DNA of 64,000 bases from Drosophila miranda (Eukaryota; Arthropoda; Insecta; Diptera; Drosophilidae), in NCBI RefSeq assembly GCF_003369915.1, contig NC_046677.1, positions 25,686,913 to 25,750,912 of the forward strand, given 5' to 3'. Position numbers and translations under genes: made by a program. Shown piece after piece: positions 52,834 through 64,000 of this stretch. The stretch's first letter is position 1. The number at the start of each line of letters is the position of its first letter. Below the pieces are notes generated by a model, which worked only from the letters and a program-made list of their open reading frames with translations, was not told the origin of the DNA and ran no database searches.

Positions 52834-55800
52834 CCAGAGCGACGAATACTTAGCAGCGGCATTCATAAATTAGGGAGAGAGCCCAGAAATGCTATTTTAC
52901 AAAACGCTAAGTACACACACGCCCCCAAACCAGGAGCCATTACCCCAAACCAGTCAGGGACTAGGACTAGGATTCAGGACATGGACCCGGACTAAGGGTA
53001 AGGAAATCAGGAAACGGAAATTGCGATGCGAAGCTGTGAATCGAACTGCGGAACAAGAGCCACGACATGGGTTATATATCAGGCAAGCATGTGTCGACAC
53101 CCTGTATGTGGGGATGGGACTCGGATGGTTGAGATTTTTGTCTGGTGACTGCAAATCCATTTTGAAAAATATATATTCTGCCATTTTTCCTCGTTTTTGG
53201 CCGGCGCAAAAACCGCATTTATTCAAGTGTCAAATAAATTCATAGTTTTTCGGTTCCCAAAAACTGGAGTGGGGTGTGTATAGGGAGGAGAGGGCGGTGC
53301 AAGGCGAGGGCGTCGACTGTTGGCGTCGGCCAACTAATTAAGTCAAATGGGGCCGTGCCAGAGGCAAAAAGCCCCAAAACCGCCAAAAACTCATTCGAAC
53401 TTAATGGCAGCCGGAAAGTATACAGCGATTTTTCGAGCACCCCGGCTCCAGAAAATATGCAGCTATTTTAGAAAATTAATGTGTGTGATGTGTCTCAGTG
53501 TATGTGTGCAACTGTGCAAGTGAGAGGGAACTTATGCTAATCACATTTAATTGCTTTTTAAGCGCACTTTCTGGCAGTTTAACTAATTAATGTGACTCAT
53601 ACGCACTTTGATCCGTGAGGGCATAAACTCATTCCAACTTAATGGCAGAAGGAAAAAATGCAACGATTTTTCGGGCACAGCGCACTATGGTCCGAACGGC
53701 CACATTTGTTGGCCAAAATAAGCCTCAACATATGCACAGGGCAGTGACGTTTGGGGGTATCGAAACTCTAATGAGACGAGAGGTAATGTAATAATGACAT
53801 TAATGAAAAGTCTGATAAGCAAGTTTACTTACTCGACCCGCGAGTGCAGTCAAGAGCTTAAATAAATAGCCAAGAATTCCAAAAATATTGCACACGAATG
53901 GCGCCAGCTTGTCCAGCAACAGCCTCTCAACGGCACATATACAAACATACATACATATATGTACATATGCCAAGATAAGAGCCTTGAGGAGTAGTGGGTG
54001 TCTGTGTTGGGTGTGGGTGTGAGCGCAGTCATTGTCAAAAAGTCAAACAATTTGAATTATTCTCTGCAATTTGTACATCCGTTTTGCCTTGGCCCAAAAC
54101 AGTGGTCTTCTTTCTCCAGCTCTTCGTCATCTGCTTCTGCACTTGGCTCTGAGTCCTTGTTGGCTTTTTATATATGAGGGAAATTATTGTTTGCTTTGTT
54201 TTCCGAGTGCCGTTGGCAATTGTCTTGGTTTTTATATGTTTTACGATTACTATATGAGCATTCACATGTAATGTTCATTTTTATAAAATTTTATTGTGGT
54301 TATTATTGCATTTGGGGAGCCAAAGGAAATGACTTGTGAAAAGTGTTCTTATAAACAGATTCCCTGCAATTGCGAAATGTAGAAAATCCAAGAGCTCTGT
54401 GTATTCGACGATATAATACCCGCTGCTCAGATAATAACCATAGCACAGTTGGTCTCAAACACACAATATACTCCTTGATTTGTGTACTAAACCTTCGATT
54501 TCATCCTTCCCAAGGTGTTATCTATACGCAATCTATAATTATGATCTCAGTTGAGATCACAAAGATCTCTAGAAACTTAGTTTTTATTTCTCAATTTGGT
54601 ATTCGTTTACTTAGTTGGACAACTTCTGAGGAAACTGCTTTGAAGGGAGCACATTAAATACCGCACTTCACCATCTCTTTACTCCTTAATACTCCCACTC
54701 TTCTATCTACTCGTAATTCCCCCAATTAATTGCTATAGCATTCATTTGTAACGCTCTCTAATCTCTGACATATCGTTAAAGCGCATTGCTGGCATCGCGA
54801 ACTGCCGACTGTTGACTAGCAGGATGCTTAAGGATGTTTATGCCAGGCACTGAATTTTAAGTAGCTCCCAAGGAGGCTGGGCTGTCGCAACCAGGAAAAA
54901 AAAACTCCGGCGAAAAAAGAGTTGTCAAGTGAATTCGTGACAGGCAAGACAGAAAGAAACGGCCAGGCGGAGGCGGAGGTCCTTTCCAGGCCCGGATTCG
55001 CCCCTTAAATGGCGCATGAAAATTAGCAAGTTGTCTGTCTGTCTGTGGTCTGCCATTATGCGGCACACTTTGAATGGCATTCCCACTTTTTTGATGGCTG
55101 GATTTCACGCTTTGCTAATGGTGGGACTGCTCTCCTTCTCTTTCTTGAATGGTTAGATTCCCTTCTTCTTTTGATTGTTGGAAATTCGGGGCTAAAAGGA
55201 TTAAACGGTTTTTTAGTCAACAGTTAATTAGCAGTTTGTTGTTATCGCAATGGTCTGTTGGTCTGTTTGTTTGGCAGAGACAACTTTTGGCCATAAAAGT
55301 GCAATCAGCGGTTAAGTTATGTCCAGGAGGAGGGCACCACATGTCCGGACGCCACCTGTTAGTCGCCCTGCAGGCACAATAATGCCCATAAAAAATGACT
55401 AACGATTAAGCCAGAAAGGAGAGCACGACTAGACCCGGCCAGGACCCGCAGCAGACGGCAAGTGTCGTTTTGAAAAATTCAAATCTCGTTGCCAATAAAA
55501 GCCAATAAAACTCGTAAAATAACTCAAACAAAAAATGTTCGCGGAGCGCGGGAGCCCTGATACTCTGCTCTCTTCGTTCAAGTGTTTTGTGTCGCAATGT
55601 TGCGGTGGCCATAACATTCGGGAGGAAATGCTTTTGGGGGACTTCCGATGCCTGCGGGTTAAAGTTCATCTGCAGAGTTTGCCATTTCCCTGCCACTGCA
55701 TTCGGACAGTTTTCCAGCTGCACTTCAGGCACACCACGACACACGAACACGTACATATATATTTATAGCCCAGTCAGCAAAGGGGAAGAGAGATTCAGAG

Positions 55801-58800
55801 GCGACTCACGGCCCAAAATAGCTTTGCAATTGGATGTGGCACGACGTCTACACCTGTTGGGAATATGTCGTCAGCAAATGTTGACTGGCGGCGTCTTTTG
55901 TCATTAGAAAATGTACGAAATTTTATTCGGATGCTCTAAATGTACTTCAAGCTATTTTGATTGAACAAAATGTTATGTTATGTTGCAGCAGGCAACAGAA
56001 AGGAAGCAAATTCGTAGACATATTCATTTTAACATTATTTATTGTCTTTCGATAGTGAAGTCACTGCATCGCATGGAAGGAGGCCCGGCGAAATATTAAT
56101 TTGGTAGGCATCGTTGCAGAACTTTGGAATTACTTAAAATCTGAAATATGCCATAGTTTTTGCAGCTTGTATATCTTTTATGAACTTACATATGTATTCA
56201 AGAAAGACTACAATATCTGGTACCCGAAAAACGTTTCTCTACATTCGAAGCATTCGAAGTTTGGGAGAAATTCTTTCCAAAATGAAGACATGCATAAATG
56301 AGGATGCCTTGCATTTAGATTAAGTAAAAATGGAACAAGATCGGTCGTCATCTCCCTTCTAGCTTTTACCACCAGCTTTCCACAATTCGAACAGGATTTG
56401 CATCAATCAAGTGGTGTGATTGCTGTTTGCCAGGTGGGGCACAAATCAAGGTATTGGCAACAGTTAAACTTTCACAACATGTGCGTTGTGCCCTGGTTTC
56501 ACAGAATAACTATCCATCCATTTATATCTACATCTACATCTATCGCCACAAGAAAATCAAAGAAAACCCAAAAGCAGGCGCAGTCCAATCGCAGCTACCG
56601 TTGAATGCAAATGAAAAATGTTTTCGCTTGTTTCCCCTGTGTGCTCTCCGCAACGCGAAAACGCATTTTGAATGCAGACGAGACGACTGACCGACAGTCA
56701 ACAAAGCACAAGTAAATTAAATTAATATGCGGATAGTGTCTGCCGCCTAAGTCGAGGTTTTTCTAGTCGCAGGCTAAGGAGAGACATTCCCCCTGACGCA
56801 CTGGCCGATATTTGAACTGCATTTAGTTCTGGGAGCAGACATTTTCCTGGCGCTATCGCGATGCCAAATACGCGGCCAGGCAAAAAATCGCCAGCCCTCG
56901 CCAGCCCTCCAATCCTGACAGCCAGCGACAAAACCAAATAAATATAAAACTACAGAAAAAAAGGATAAAATAATACAATGTTCGGGGCGAAGCGAAGGAA
57001 TATTCAAACGTTTGCGCATCCTGTCAGAGGATGCCATGCCAGCGAGCGGCAAAAACAATTTCGTACATTTAAATGCCAGAATACATATATACATATGTAC
57101 ATAGATTGGGAGGGGAGGCCTGGGCTTGGGCCTGGGCCCCAGCTCGAAGAGACAGCATTACCCATACCATAAATGGTTCTTTGCCCAAAAGAAAAATATT
57201 GTCTAAAGCGAAATGTGTCTTTGTTTTGCACTTCTGGCCAAGCGTGGCGAACAAAACACATAAATCTCGGCATATGTGCATTAAATTGCTCGCACAAATC
57301 CTCTAAAGTATTTCTAAAACATACTTTAATTGCCACTTTAGTTTTTCAATTGTTTTACTATTGGCCTCCCACCAGAGTTCTGCCTGCCCTCCGGTTCGGT
57401 TTCGGTTCATTTACACCTCCATGAATGGCTGACTCTGGTCGGCCTGCTCCTGTTCTTCGACAAAACTTAATGACCTGAAAACTTTTCGATAATGTGGGTG
57501 ACTCTCTCTTCATTGTGTGTCTGCCTTCTGCGGGCTTAGGAAATTATCAACTCGACGCCTTCACCGAAAAAACATCCAGAACGGGAGAAATGTGTGGAAG
57601 GTAATTTCCAGGAAAACGATTAGAAATTCCTGCTCGGCATTAAACACAAAGAAAAAAGCCAAGGGTTTTTGGGTTTAAACCGTTGACAAAAAAGGAGTGA
57701 AAGATAAGGCTGACAGACAAACATATTAGGGCTAAGAGTGAAGCTTGCCAGGATTAAAAGTGGCCAAAATAAATGCAGGTTGAGTAGATATTTTCCATTT
57801 CTAAGTGTTTTAAGAACGAATGGAATGGATGAAAGAACCTTTAACGAAATTTTTCATATTTAATTATTCTTGTTCTCACACACTTATGGCTATTTGGTTG
57901 CTATTTGCCACAATAAAAATACAAACTGCGGTTTCCCTGCCAAGGCGAGTCAACCCCTTGCCCCCGTCAGCGCAATGCAGACCACCGTAGCCAACCCTCT
58001 ACTCTTCAGTTCTGTCCAGCAATTTGGCAAAAACCAAGTAAAGGCCACGTGACTAACATAACCAAATACAGTTATAGCCATCGGAGTCGTTGGGCAAGTG
58101 CTCGACAAAAATGTTTTGTTTGGCAAAAATCAAGATGTGTGGCTTTTTGTCCTCACGCTTTTTGTGGCTCTCCTCAGGCTCTGTTGAAGAACTGTTGGCA
58201 ACATGGGGGATCCTGGCAGTGTGGTAGTGGTAGCACTGCCCTCGTACTCGTATGTTTATCTTTGGCCTGGCCTTTGTCTAGCTGAAGTGGTGCAGGAATG
58301 CCAGGGGAGTGGAAAGTGGTGGCTCGTTGGAGGCTGGGCCTTGTTGTCCTTTGGCGCTGTTTGGGCAATAAATAAACGTTTAGTTGGGTAGCGGAAACAG
58401 GGCGACAGCAACAGCAGTTCCACCCCCTGGTGAGGTGGCTAAGACCCGGCAGTTGCAGTTGCAGAGGATGGGCCGGGACGGGGGTTTGGAGAGAGCTAGC
58501 GTGTTTTTGCCGCTGGCAGCACGTGCTGCTGTGGTCAACGTGTGGCTCGCATGGATGTCACAGTTTTTGTTGCTGTTCTCCGGCTCGCTCGGCGGTTAAC
58601 TAACTCGCGTCCGACCTTCGATCCGTGTTGGGGTACGACGCGCCCCCATTAATAGCAGCGTAATCGGTGCTCAATTAACACGGTCCGGTATCCTCCTCTA
58701 GGGCTGCCTACTTTACACTGTAAAAAAAGAAAGTTACCGTTTGAATTGCATGTCGAATTTTGTGTATTATCAATTTTCAATTTGAAATGATTGTCTTTGA

Positions 58801-58915
58801 CTGTCGCCCCCGTTGTGATGTGAATAAGCTATTACTCACGGAAAAAGCTATATTCCTAACAGTACCAGATTTAATTTGGTTTCTTTAAGTGCATGCACAA
58901 CATTGTGGCCTTTAT
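52834..58915. other. Long non-coding region
   Basis: About 6 kb in which no ORF has a recognisable domain or fly-like codon use with splice signals. The DNA is rich in homopolymer and TTAATTAA-type words, with CATACATACATATATGTACATATG stretches (around 53,950) usual for fly intergenic or intronic DNA. It may be regulatory DNA or a long intron of a gene beyond the window. Confidence 0.5.
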
Positions 58916-59251
58916 TTAACATGCATTTATTAGGAATTTATTAGCACTGGTTACATTTTTACATCGGAAATTTTTGCACTTGCATACAATTTTTACACTG
59001 GCGCCACTCTTTTCATAACTCAGACAAAGTATCCACTCAGGATGAGTGGAGCAGAGCAGAGCGTATTGTATGTGGGGACAGAATGGAGTGGGTTCTGGAG
59101 GGTTCCACTTATTCTGATTGGCATCGATATGCTCCGTGAAGATGTCCTTGCATGTGCTAAAACCTGTTGACCATTTGCATTCATTTAGCTCGAGCAGCTC
59201 CCCAAGGGCCTGGCGCAGACCCCACCTCTTGAGTCGTTTGCAGAAAGACAC
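58916..59251 (-). CDS. Cys-rich C-terminal exon, candidate secreted protein
   Basis: Open minus-strand frame ending in TAA at 58,916-58,918 with fly-like codon use. The translated part runs LGELLELNECKWSTGFSTC ... PFCPHIQYALLCSTHPEWIL ... IVCKCKNFRCKNV and ends NAC. It has about ten Cys, as expected of a small disulphide-rich secreted protein. The frame contains no ATG, so it must be spliced to an upstream exon. The frame stays open to about 59,305, where CAG at 59,303-59,301 could be the acceptor. I recognise no family. A fast-evolving secreted (for example seminal) protein is a guess. Confidence 0.45.
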   Translation of the reverse strand: MSFCKRLKRWGLRQALGELLELNECKWSTGFSTCKDIFTEHIDANQNKWNPPEPTPFCPHIQYALLCSTHPEWILCLSYEKSGASVKIVCKCKNFRCKNVTSANKFLINAC

Positions 59252-59353
59252 CCTTTCAGCCCTTCTGCTTTTGTAGTTTTTGCACTTTTTACTGCTTCAT
59301 TTAAATTCTAATTTTATGACTCCGTTTATGCGTTTGTCGAAAGGCAAACCCAT

Positions 59354-59495
59354 CTATTTATATATCTTCTTTGAGATCTGCTTGTTCCTTTTCTTTTTCC
59401 TATTGCATATGCATTCATAGTCGTACTTGTAATTTTGGTCGGGAAATTGATTGTTGCACAGATTGCCATCGGGGATACCTTGAGGGAATCGGGTT
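59354..59495 (-). CDS. Second Cys-containing exon candidate
   Basis: After an acceptor (TTCCTCGACAG) the minus strand reads TRFPQGIPDGNLCNNQFPDQ, then YECICN, a basic tail KKKRNKQISKKIYK and a stop. Codon choice is better than in the overlapping longer frame. The CxC spacing and basic tail resemble the exon at 58,916-59,251, so the two may be tandem paralogues. No upstream exon with a signal peptide was found. Confidence 0.35.
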
Positions 59496-60700
59496 CTGTC
59501 GAGGAACACGAGAGAAGCAGAAATAATATTATAATAAGAAAATTTCTTAGATAGTGTAGATTACCGAAGTCAGAAAACGCTTTAGCATTTCTAATAAAGG
59601 CATTTTTATGCATGAGCGTGGTTCCATATGAGAAGTCCACCAAACTCTGTAGATCCTTTTGTTATTGCTTTTATTAAAGTGGTTATAATTTTATTAATAC
59701 CATTTCTTTAATCAAAAACGAATCTGTCGATCTACATTGGTACTTGAAGCTGTAGTCTTTGAAGCAAATCATTAATTCCTAATACATTTTGGAAACGAGC
59801 TATCTTAGACGTCCCTCTTTATAGACATTTATCTATTCAAAGGATAGCTTTCGCAGTCATATAAGAATTTGTTGGCTCATTTAATGTTTTCTATTACAAG
59901 AAAACACTTTTGATATCGAGGCACATAGTTTCTATCATTAGTTGATGTGCCCTATTTCAAATTATGAAATATTTCGACTAGAATCAAGAGTGTTCCAGCA
60001 ACATCTATTCCCTCAGCTGCACAGATCTCCTAATCACTGTCTTAGAATAAATCCCCAGCACAAATTCCCATATATTCCTCTATATAAAACGGAGCAAACA
60101 CCCGCATGTTCCCTAAACCACGTGCTCTCATAAATCTTCCAGTACTGTTATTTTTTTTCGCGGGCCAAACCAAAAACTCTGGATTCATATGCGGGCACGT
60201 GAGAATTGAAAAAAAATTCGAAGAAATGCCTCAAAAACAGAGAATATTAGAAGAGTGAGAAGGAAAGATAGAGAGAACTGCAGTAATAGAGAGCAGAGAA
60301 AGCTCTGCTGCTGCTGCTGCTCTGGCGCTGGCGACGAACATTTGCCGAAGAGGCGACCGAAGCCCAGACGAGCGCCAAAGTATACAAATTGGGGGTGTGC
60401 GGTGGGGGGTCGGGTGTGGGGGATCGTTTGTCCCGTTTGTGCGATTGTCGTACGCTTGGAGCGCAGCCAGTTGGAATTGCAAACGGCAAAGATGGGAGAG
60501 CACCGGAGAGGAGAGAGAGAGAGTGGGGCACAGATGAGTAGGGGTCTGTGAATGGGAGATGGGAGATGGGAAGTGGAAGCATTGGGTCTCTGACGATGAC
60601 GACACAAAAAGCAGCGAGACGACTGCGACGACGACAACGGCAGAGACAGAGACAGAGAGAAGCAGCGTTCGAGGGCCTCTGGTGCGCTTTTTGGCAGCCC
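59496..60700. other. Non-coding DNA
   Basis: AT-rich to about 60,180, then GA- and GC-richer with (GCT)n at about 60,303-60,323 and GAGAGA near 60,510-60,530. No gene is supported. Plus- and minus-strand ORFs at 60.2-60.9 kb are Ser/Arg-rich frames created by purine-rich simple sequence. Confidence 0.45.
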
Positions 60701-62137
60701 GTGCGAGCAGTCGTCAGTCAGTTGGCCAAGAAACTGGTAGCGTCTGGTGTTGCGAGCCAACAAAAGGCTGGCAGCCAACACCGGACCGGACCGGGGCTAC
60801 ACGGCCCCGGGACCGGGACGGACCCTTGGCCACCGGTTCTGACTGCGGATTGTGGACTGCCAATTGAGTTTGAGTTTGAGCGACGCGTAGCCAGCCAAGA
60901 AAAGTGGCCAACAACAACTGGCCCTTACCCCTGGCCATGGCACTGAGGACTGAGGTGGCCTAAGAAGACATCGCCACGCAGCCAGGATGTGGAGTGAAAG
61001 CAGAGCAGTGGCAGTGGCTGTGGCAGTGGCAGCAGCGTACTTTTTTGGCCGCTCTCGCCATTTGATTAGCCAACTCAAACATCAGGGCCAAGATCGAGCC
61101 AAACAACGGTTGATGGCCAATTGACAGCTCACACACAGATGAACACGCCGACCAGGCCCACACGCGATTGGACACACGGATGGGCCACGCTGGACCCCAC
61201 CAACAGGATGCTCCTCCACGTCCGTCTCGACCATACAGCAATCATACAGAAATTACATCAATTAAAATAAGAAGAAGAAGAAGGAGGAGCATCATTCCGC
61301 AACACCAACAACCAGTTGCTGCTGTGGTGCAAAAGTGTGTGCAAAAGTGTGTGTGGAAATGTGTGCGTGTGGACTGACCAACTTGCGGTGCCAAAAAGAG
61401 TGCCAGAGAAGGAGGTGGCAGGATGATGGCAGCCCTGGCTCGGACCCAACCAACAACCAACAAAAACTGGAAGTGGAAGTGGCTGCAGAGGAACAACAAC
61501 CAACCTTTGGCAATGTTGATTGTTTCATCGGACCAGGCTTAATGTAATGAATCGTCCTGGACCATCAGCACGTCAGCACGGAGCCAGGCAAACGCCAGCG
61601 AAACCTCAATGGATAAACATCATCCACAGAGAGGCACTTCAAAGAAAAAACCAATAAAAAATCAACAAAAAAATAAATTAAATAACGTTACAAACATTTC
61701 AACATAGTGAACGTAGTGCTTAAAACTCTATAAAGAATAATCGCATATAAATTATAAATTAACCACACATAAAATACTCAACCGAAAGCAATAACTTATA
61801 TAGAATATGTACTTAATCCCCCAACAACTATAACTACGACGTTATTGAAACTTAACCAACATTTATAAATATGCAATAGAACAAAGAATACTCTTAAACT
61901 CTTAGTGAAATACATAATATAACCCTGGTTATATCGAATACGTGTTAATGACAAGCACTTGTAGAAAATTATTTGATCGATTTCGATCGAGCCTAAATTC
62001 AATCAGCGCGAGGCACTTGCACTGGTCTCGTCGAGCATAAGATGATGAAGCAGCACCGTTGGAACGAGTGGAGGAGGACGTAGTGAGGAGGAGTGGAAAA
62101 TGGAGAACATCTGAGCGAGGAAGAGTGCCAGATAATG
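60701..62137 (+). promoter_or_regulatory. Possible promoter and long 5' UTR exon of a downstream gene
   Basis: A TCAGTCAGTTGG initiator-like sequence lies at about 60,713. The following 1.4 kb is rich in CAA, GGCAGT and GTGTG words common in long fly leaders. It ends in a consensus 5' splice site (GATAATG/GTAAGTAAAA) at 62,138. The exon would end in ATG or be untranslated. The gene body would lie beyond the window. The evidence is composition plus one splice site. Confidence 0.3.
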
Positions 62138-64000
62138 GTAAGTAAAAATCGGTAATGATAATAATGAGAGGTGCATATGGGAGTAAAGAGAGGATGCCAA
62201 TAGACAGCTACAGAGGGTACACAACAGACTCGAGCTAACAGATTCATAATACAAATGAATCCAGAAAGTATCCAGAAAGTATCCAGAAACCTGGTGGACG
62301 ACAAAGATGGGTAAAGTAATTCAGAGTTGAACTAAATAATATATCTACAGCCATCCCAATGAACTAATCGGATGGATAAAGGTGCTCTATTCAATAGGCA
62401 GATAAATTTCATATAAGAAAAAAATCTTTTTTTTATGGTATAAGCTTATGGAGGGACATCATACATACATATATAGTTGTATGATAGAAAACTACATAGT
62501 TAGATATAGACTTGATAGTATATGTAGATTATATTCACAAAGATTGGTGAGACTTGTACCAAAGGGAGGAAATGTCAACATCGGGAATTGCATAACAGCT
62601 AAACAAATTTTCAGAACTTAATGGTTTTTGGGAATTTCTAAACTCTAAGAAGTCGCAAAGAGTATAGTTTAAGAGTGGATAGTTTTAAATTAGGTTAGGA
62701 AATCCTTCTAAAGGAATATTTCAAGTTTAAAGTTACTTCAATTTAAATAAACCATTGGCACAATAAATTAATTATCGTACTAGAATATGTATTTAAATTT
62801 CATCCCAAAACAATTACTGATTTTTAAACAATGCTCTTCAAACGCTGCGGCTGTTACCCAAAGCTTGTGATAACCTTTAACCCGTCTCCCACCCGCCAAG
62901 ACCAGCTGTTGCCACATGGTGATAATCGCCCGCCAAAAGAGTGAAGTCTCATCCTCCGAAAAAGCCCCAAAAAACCCGCAAAGGCAGAGCCACATCCTGG
63001 CGCCACATAAATAAGGCCGAGTGCAATGCAGAAATGACAACGAAAATGTTAAATGCGCCGTAGGGGGGCGTGCCCAGAGAAGAGTCATCCAACATCTAGT
63101 CAGACTCCCAGGCGAATTTACAGGCCTGGCCCAAAACTGTTAAAGACCTCTCCCACAACAAGGACGACTCATACTCTTAGACCAGCAGCCTGCTTCGATT
63201 TATATCACCGCCTTCCTTTATGGTTCAATGAACAGAGGCCAAGGATGAGTTATACGCGTGGGGAAGGGTCTCAGACTTAGCTCCAGACCCGCACCCATGA
63301 CCACATTCCCTTCTCACAGATTGCCTTCAACATTTGCCGCAAGATGAAACGAAAATCATATATCAGAAATTAATCTTATAGATAGATTACTCTTTTATGA
63401 CTGTGCAACCAAAAAAGAAAACACGCCAGAGTACATTGTACTTTGGACAATTAATTTTGGGCAAATATCTGTGTTTTGCCTGCCTTTGTAGTTTCTAATC
63501 GGTGCCATTAAATTTGATAGTTTTATGTTGAATTTTCAAAATTGTAAATTCCCAAATTTATGACTGTCTGCAGTGGGGAAGAACACAACAAGTTCCAACA
63601 ATCAGAAAGTTGTACAAAAAGAGATTTACGAGCCATTAGAGCAATTAAAAATCTTTCAACCTCTCCTCCAGTTAATTGGCCAGAAAGAAGGGGATACTCT
63701 CACTCTCCCGCTCCAGAGGAGAGCCAAAAAATTAACACGAAATTTAATTGCCCAGGACTTAGAGCAGGACACTCCGGGCATTCCTTAATGTTTCCACATT
63801 AATTTTGTCTTCACTTGGTGTCAGTTCCTTCGTTCTGTCCTTCTGCTGGCAATGGTCGAACATTTTTTTGCAGTCCGTTGAAAAGGAATTTGTTGACACC
63901 AACAATGTTTCGGACATCCTGGCAAATAATTCTCTTTTTTCGGGGGCATCCATTTCTTTCACTCTACTTTTTTAGCGCTTTTTGCCCGGAAATTGGCAAC
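62138..64000. other. Non-coding DNA, possibly intron
   Basis: No supported exon. Short ORFs at 62.8-63.1 and 63.56-63.96 kb have no recognisable domain or splice support. Confidence 0.45.

Noticed and set aside
59326-59643. 105-codon minus-strand ORF
   Set aside because: Codon use is worse than in the overlapping Cys-containing frame at 59,354-59,495, and the hydrophobic middle is translated from a likely intron.
60185-60950. Overlapping Ser/Pro- and Arg-rich ORFs on both strands
   Set aside because: They arise from GA-, GCT- and CGA-rich simple sequence. No consistent frame or splice structure.
1-64000. tRNA, rRNA and CRISPR arrays
   Set aside because: No cloverleaf-forming tRNA with A and B boxes, no rRNA-like stretch and no spaced short direct repeats were recognised by eye. 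CRISPR is not expected in an insect genome. A tRNAscan run would settle the tRNA question.

Overview
The window is insect nuclear DNA, almost certainly Drosophila. Exons are short and joined by roughly 55-75 bp GT-AG introns, intergenic DNA is AT-rich, DRE-like TATCGATA promoter motifs occur, and the gene set (DGAT1/midway, Cse1, mitochondrial AspRS, a pancreatic-type lipase, a neprilysin-like protein, sarcolamban, 17-beta-HSD-like SDRs, acid lipases) is the one I recall from around 36A-B on D. melanogaster 2L (Muller B). The species is not determinable by eye; a non-melanogaster, perhaps obscura-group fly is only a weak guess.

Layout. 1.6-13.4 kb: midway (DGAT1, + strand, 9 exons). Its fourth intron holds the whole Cse1 exportin gene on the opposite strand, and its fifth intron holds a 5.2-kb antisense, decayed Ty3/gypsy-type LTR retrotransposon. 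14.2-18.0 kb: mitochondrial aspartyl-tRNA synthetase with three successive OB folds and a Gly-rich N-terminal region. 19.0-20.6 kb: a lipase (-). 22.0-23.9 kb: an intronless neprilysin-like pseudoenzyme (-). 26.3-28.0 kb: the sarcolamban locus, two ORFs of 28 and 29 codons on one inferred transcript. 31.0-34.6 kb: a five-exon hydroxysteroid-dehydrogenase-like SDR (-).

36.8-41.2 kb is a rearranged island. It has a near-perfect palindrome of about 1.5-kb arms that carries the 3' end of an unidentified gene in both arms, then three 319-bp tandem repeats, flanked by orphan ORFs. 43.4-50.3 kb: three tandem acid lipase genes, with copies 2 and 3 practically identical, followed at 51-52 kb by a second SDR (CG6012-like). 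Sequence junctions indicate that the duplicated unit once contained a copy of that SDR which was deleted. 53-64 kb is mostly non-coding. It has two Cys-rich minus-strand exon candidates near 59 kb and a possible long 5' UTR exon ending at 62,137.

The genes share a theme without forming an operon: triglyceride synthesis (DGAT1), lipid hydrolysis (four lipases) and lipid or steroid oxidoreduction (two SDRs) lie close to housekeeping genes and a muscle calcium-handling micropeptide locus. All exon models were built by hand from reading frame and splice signals.
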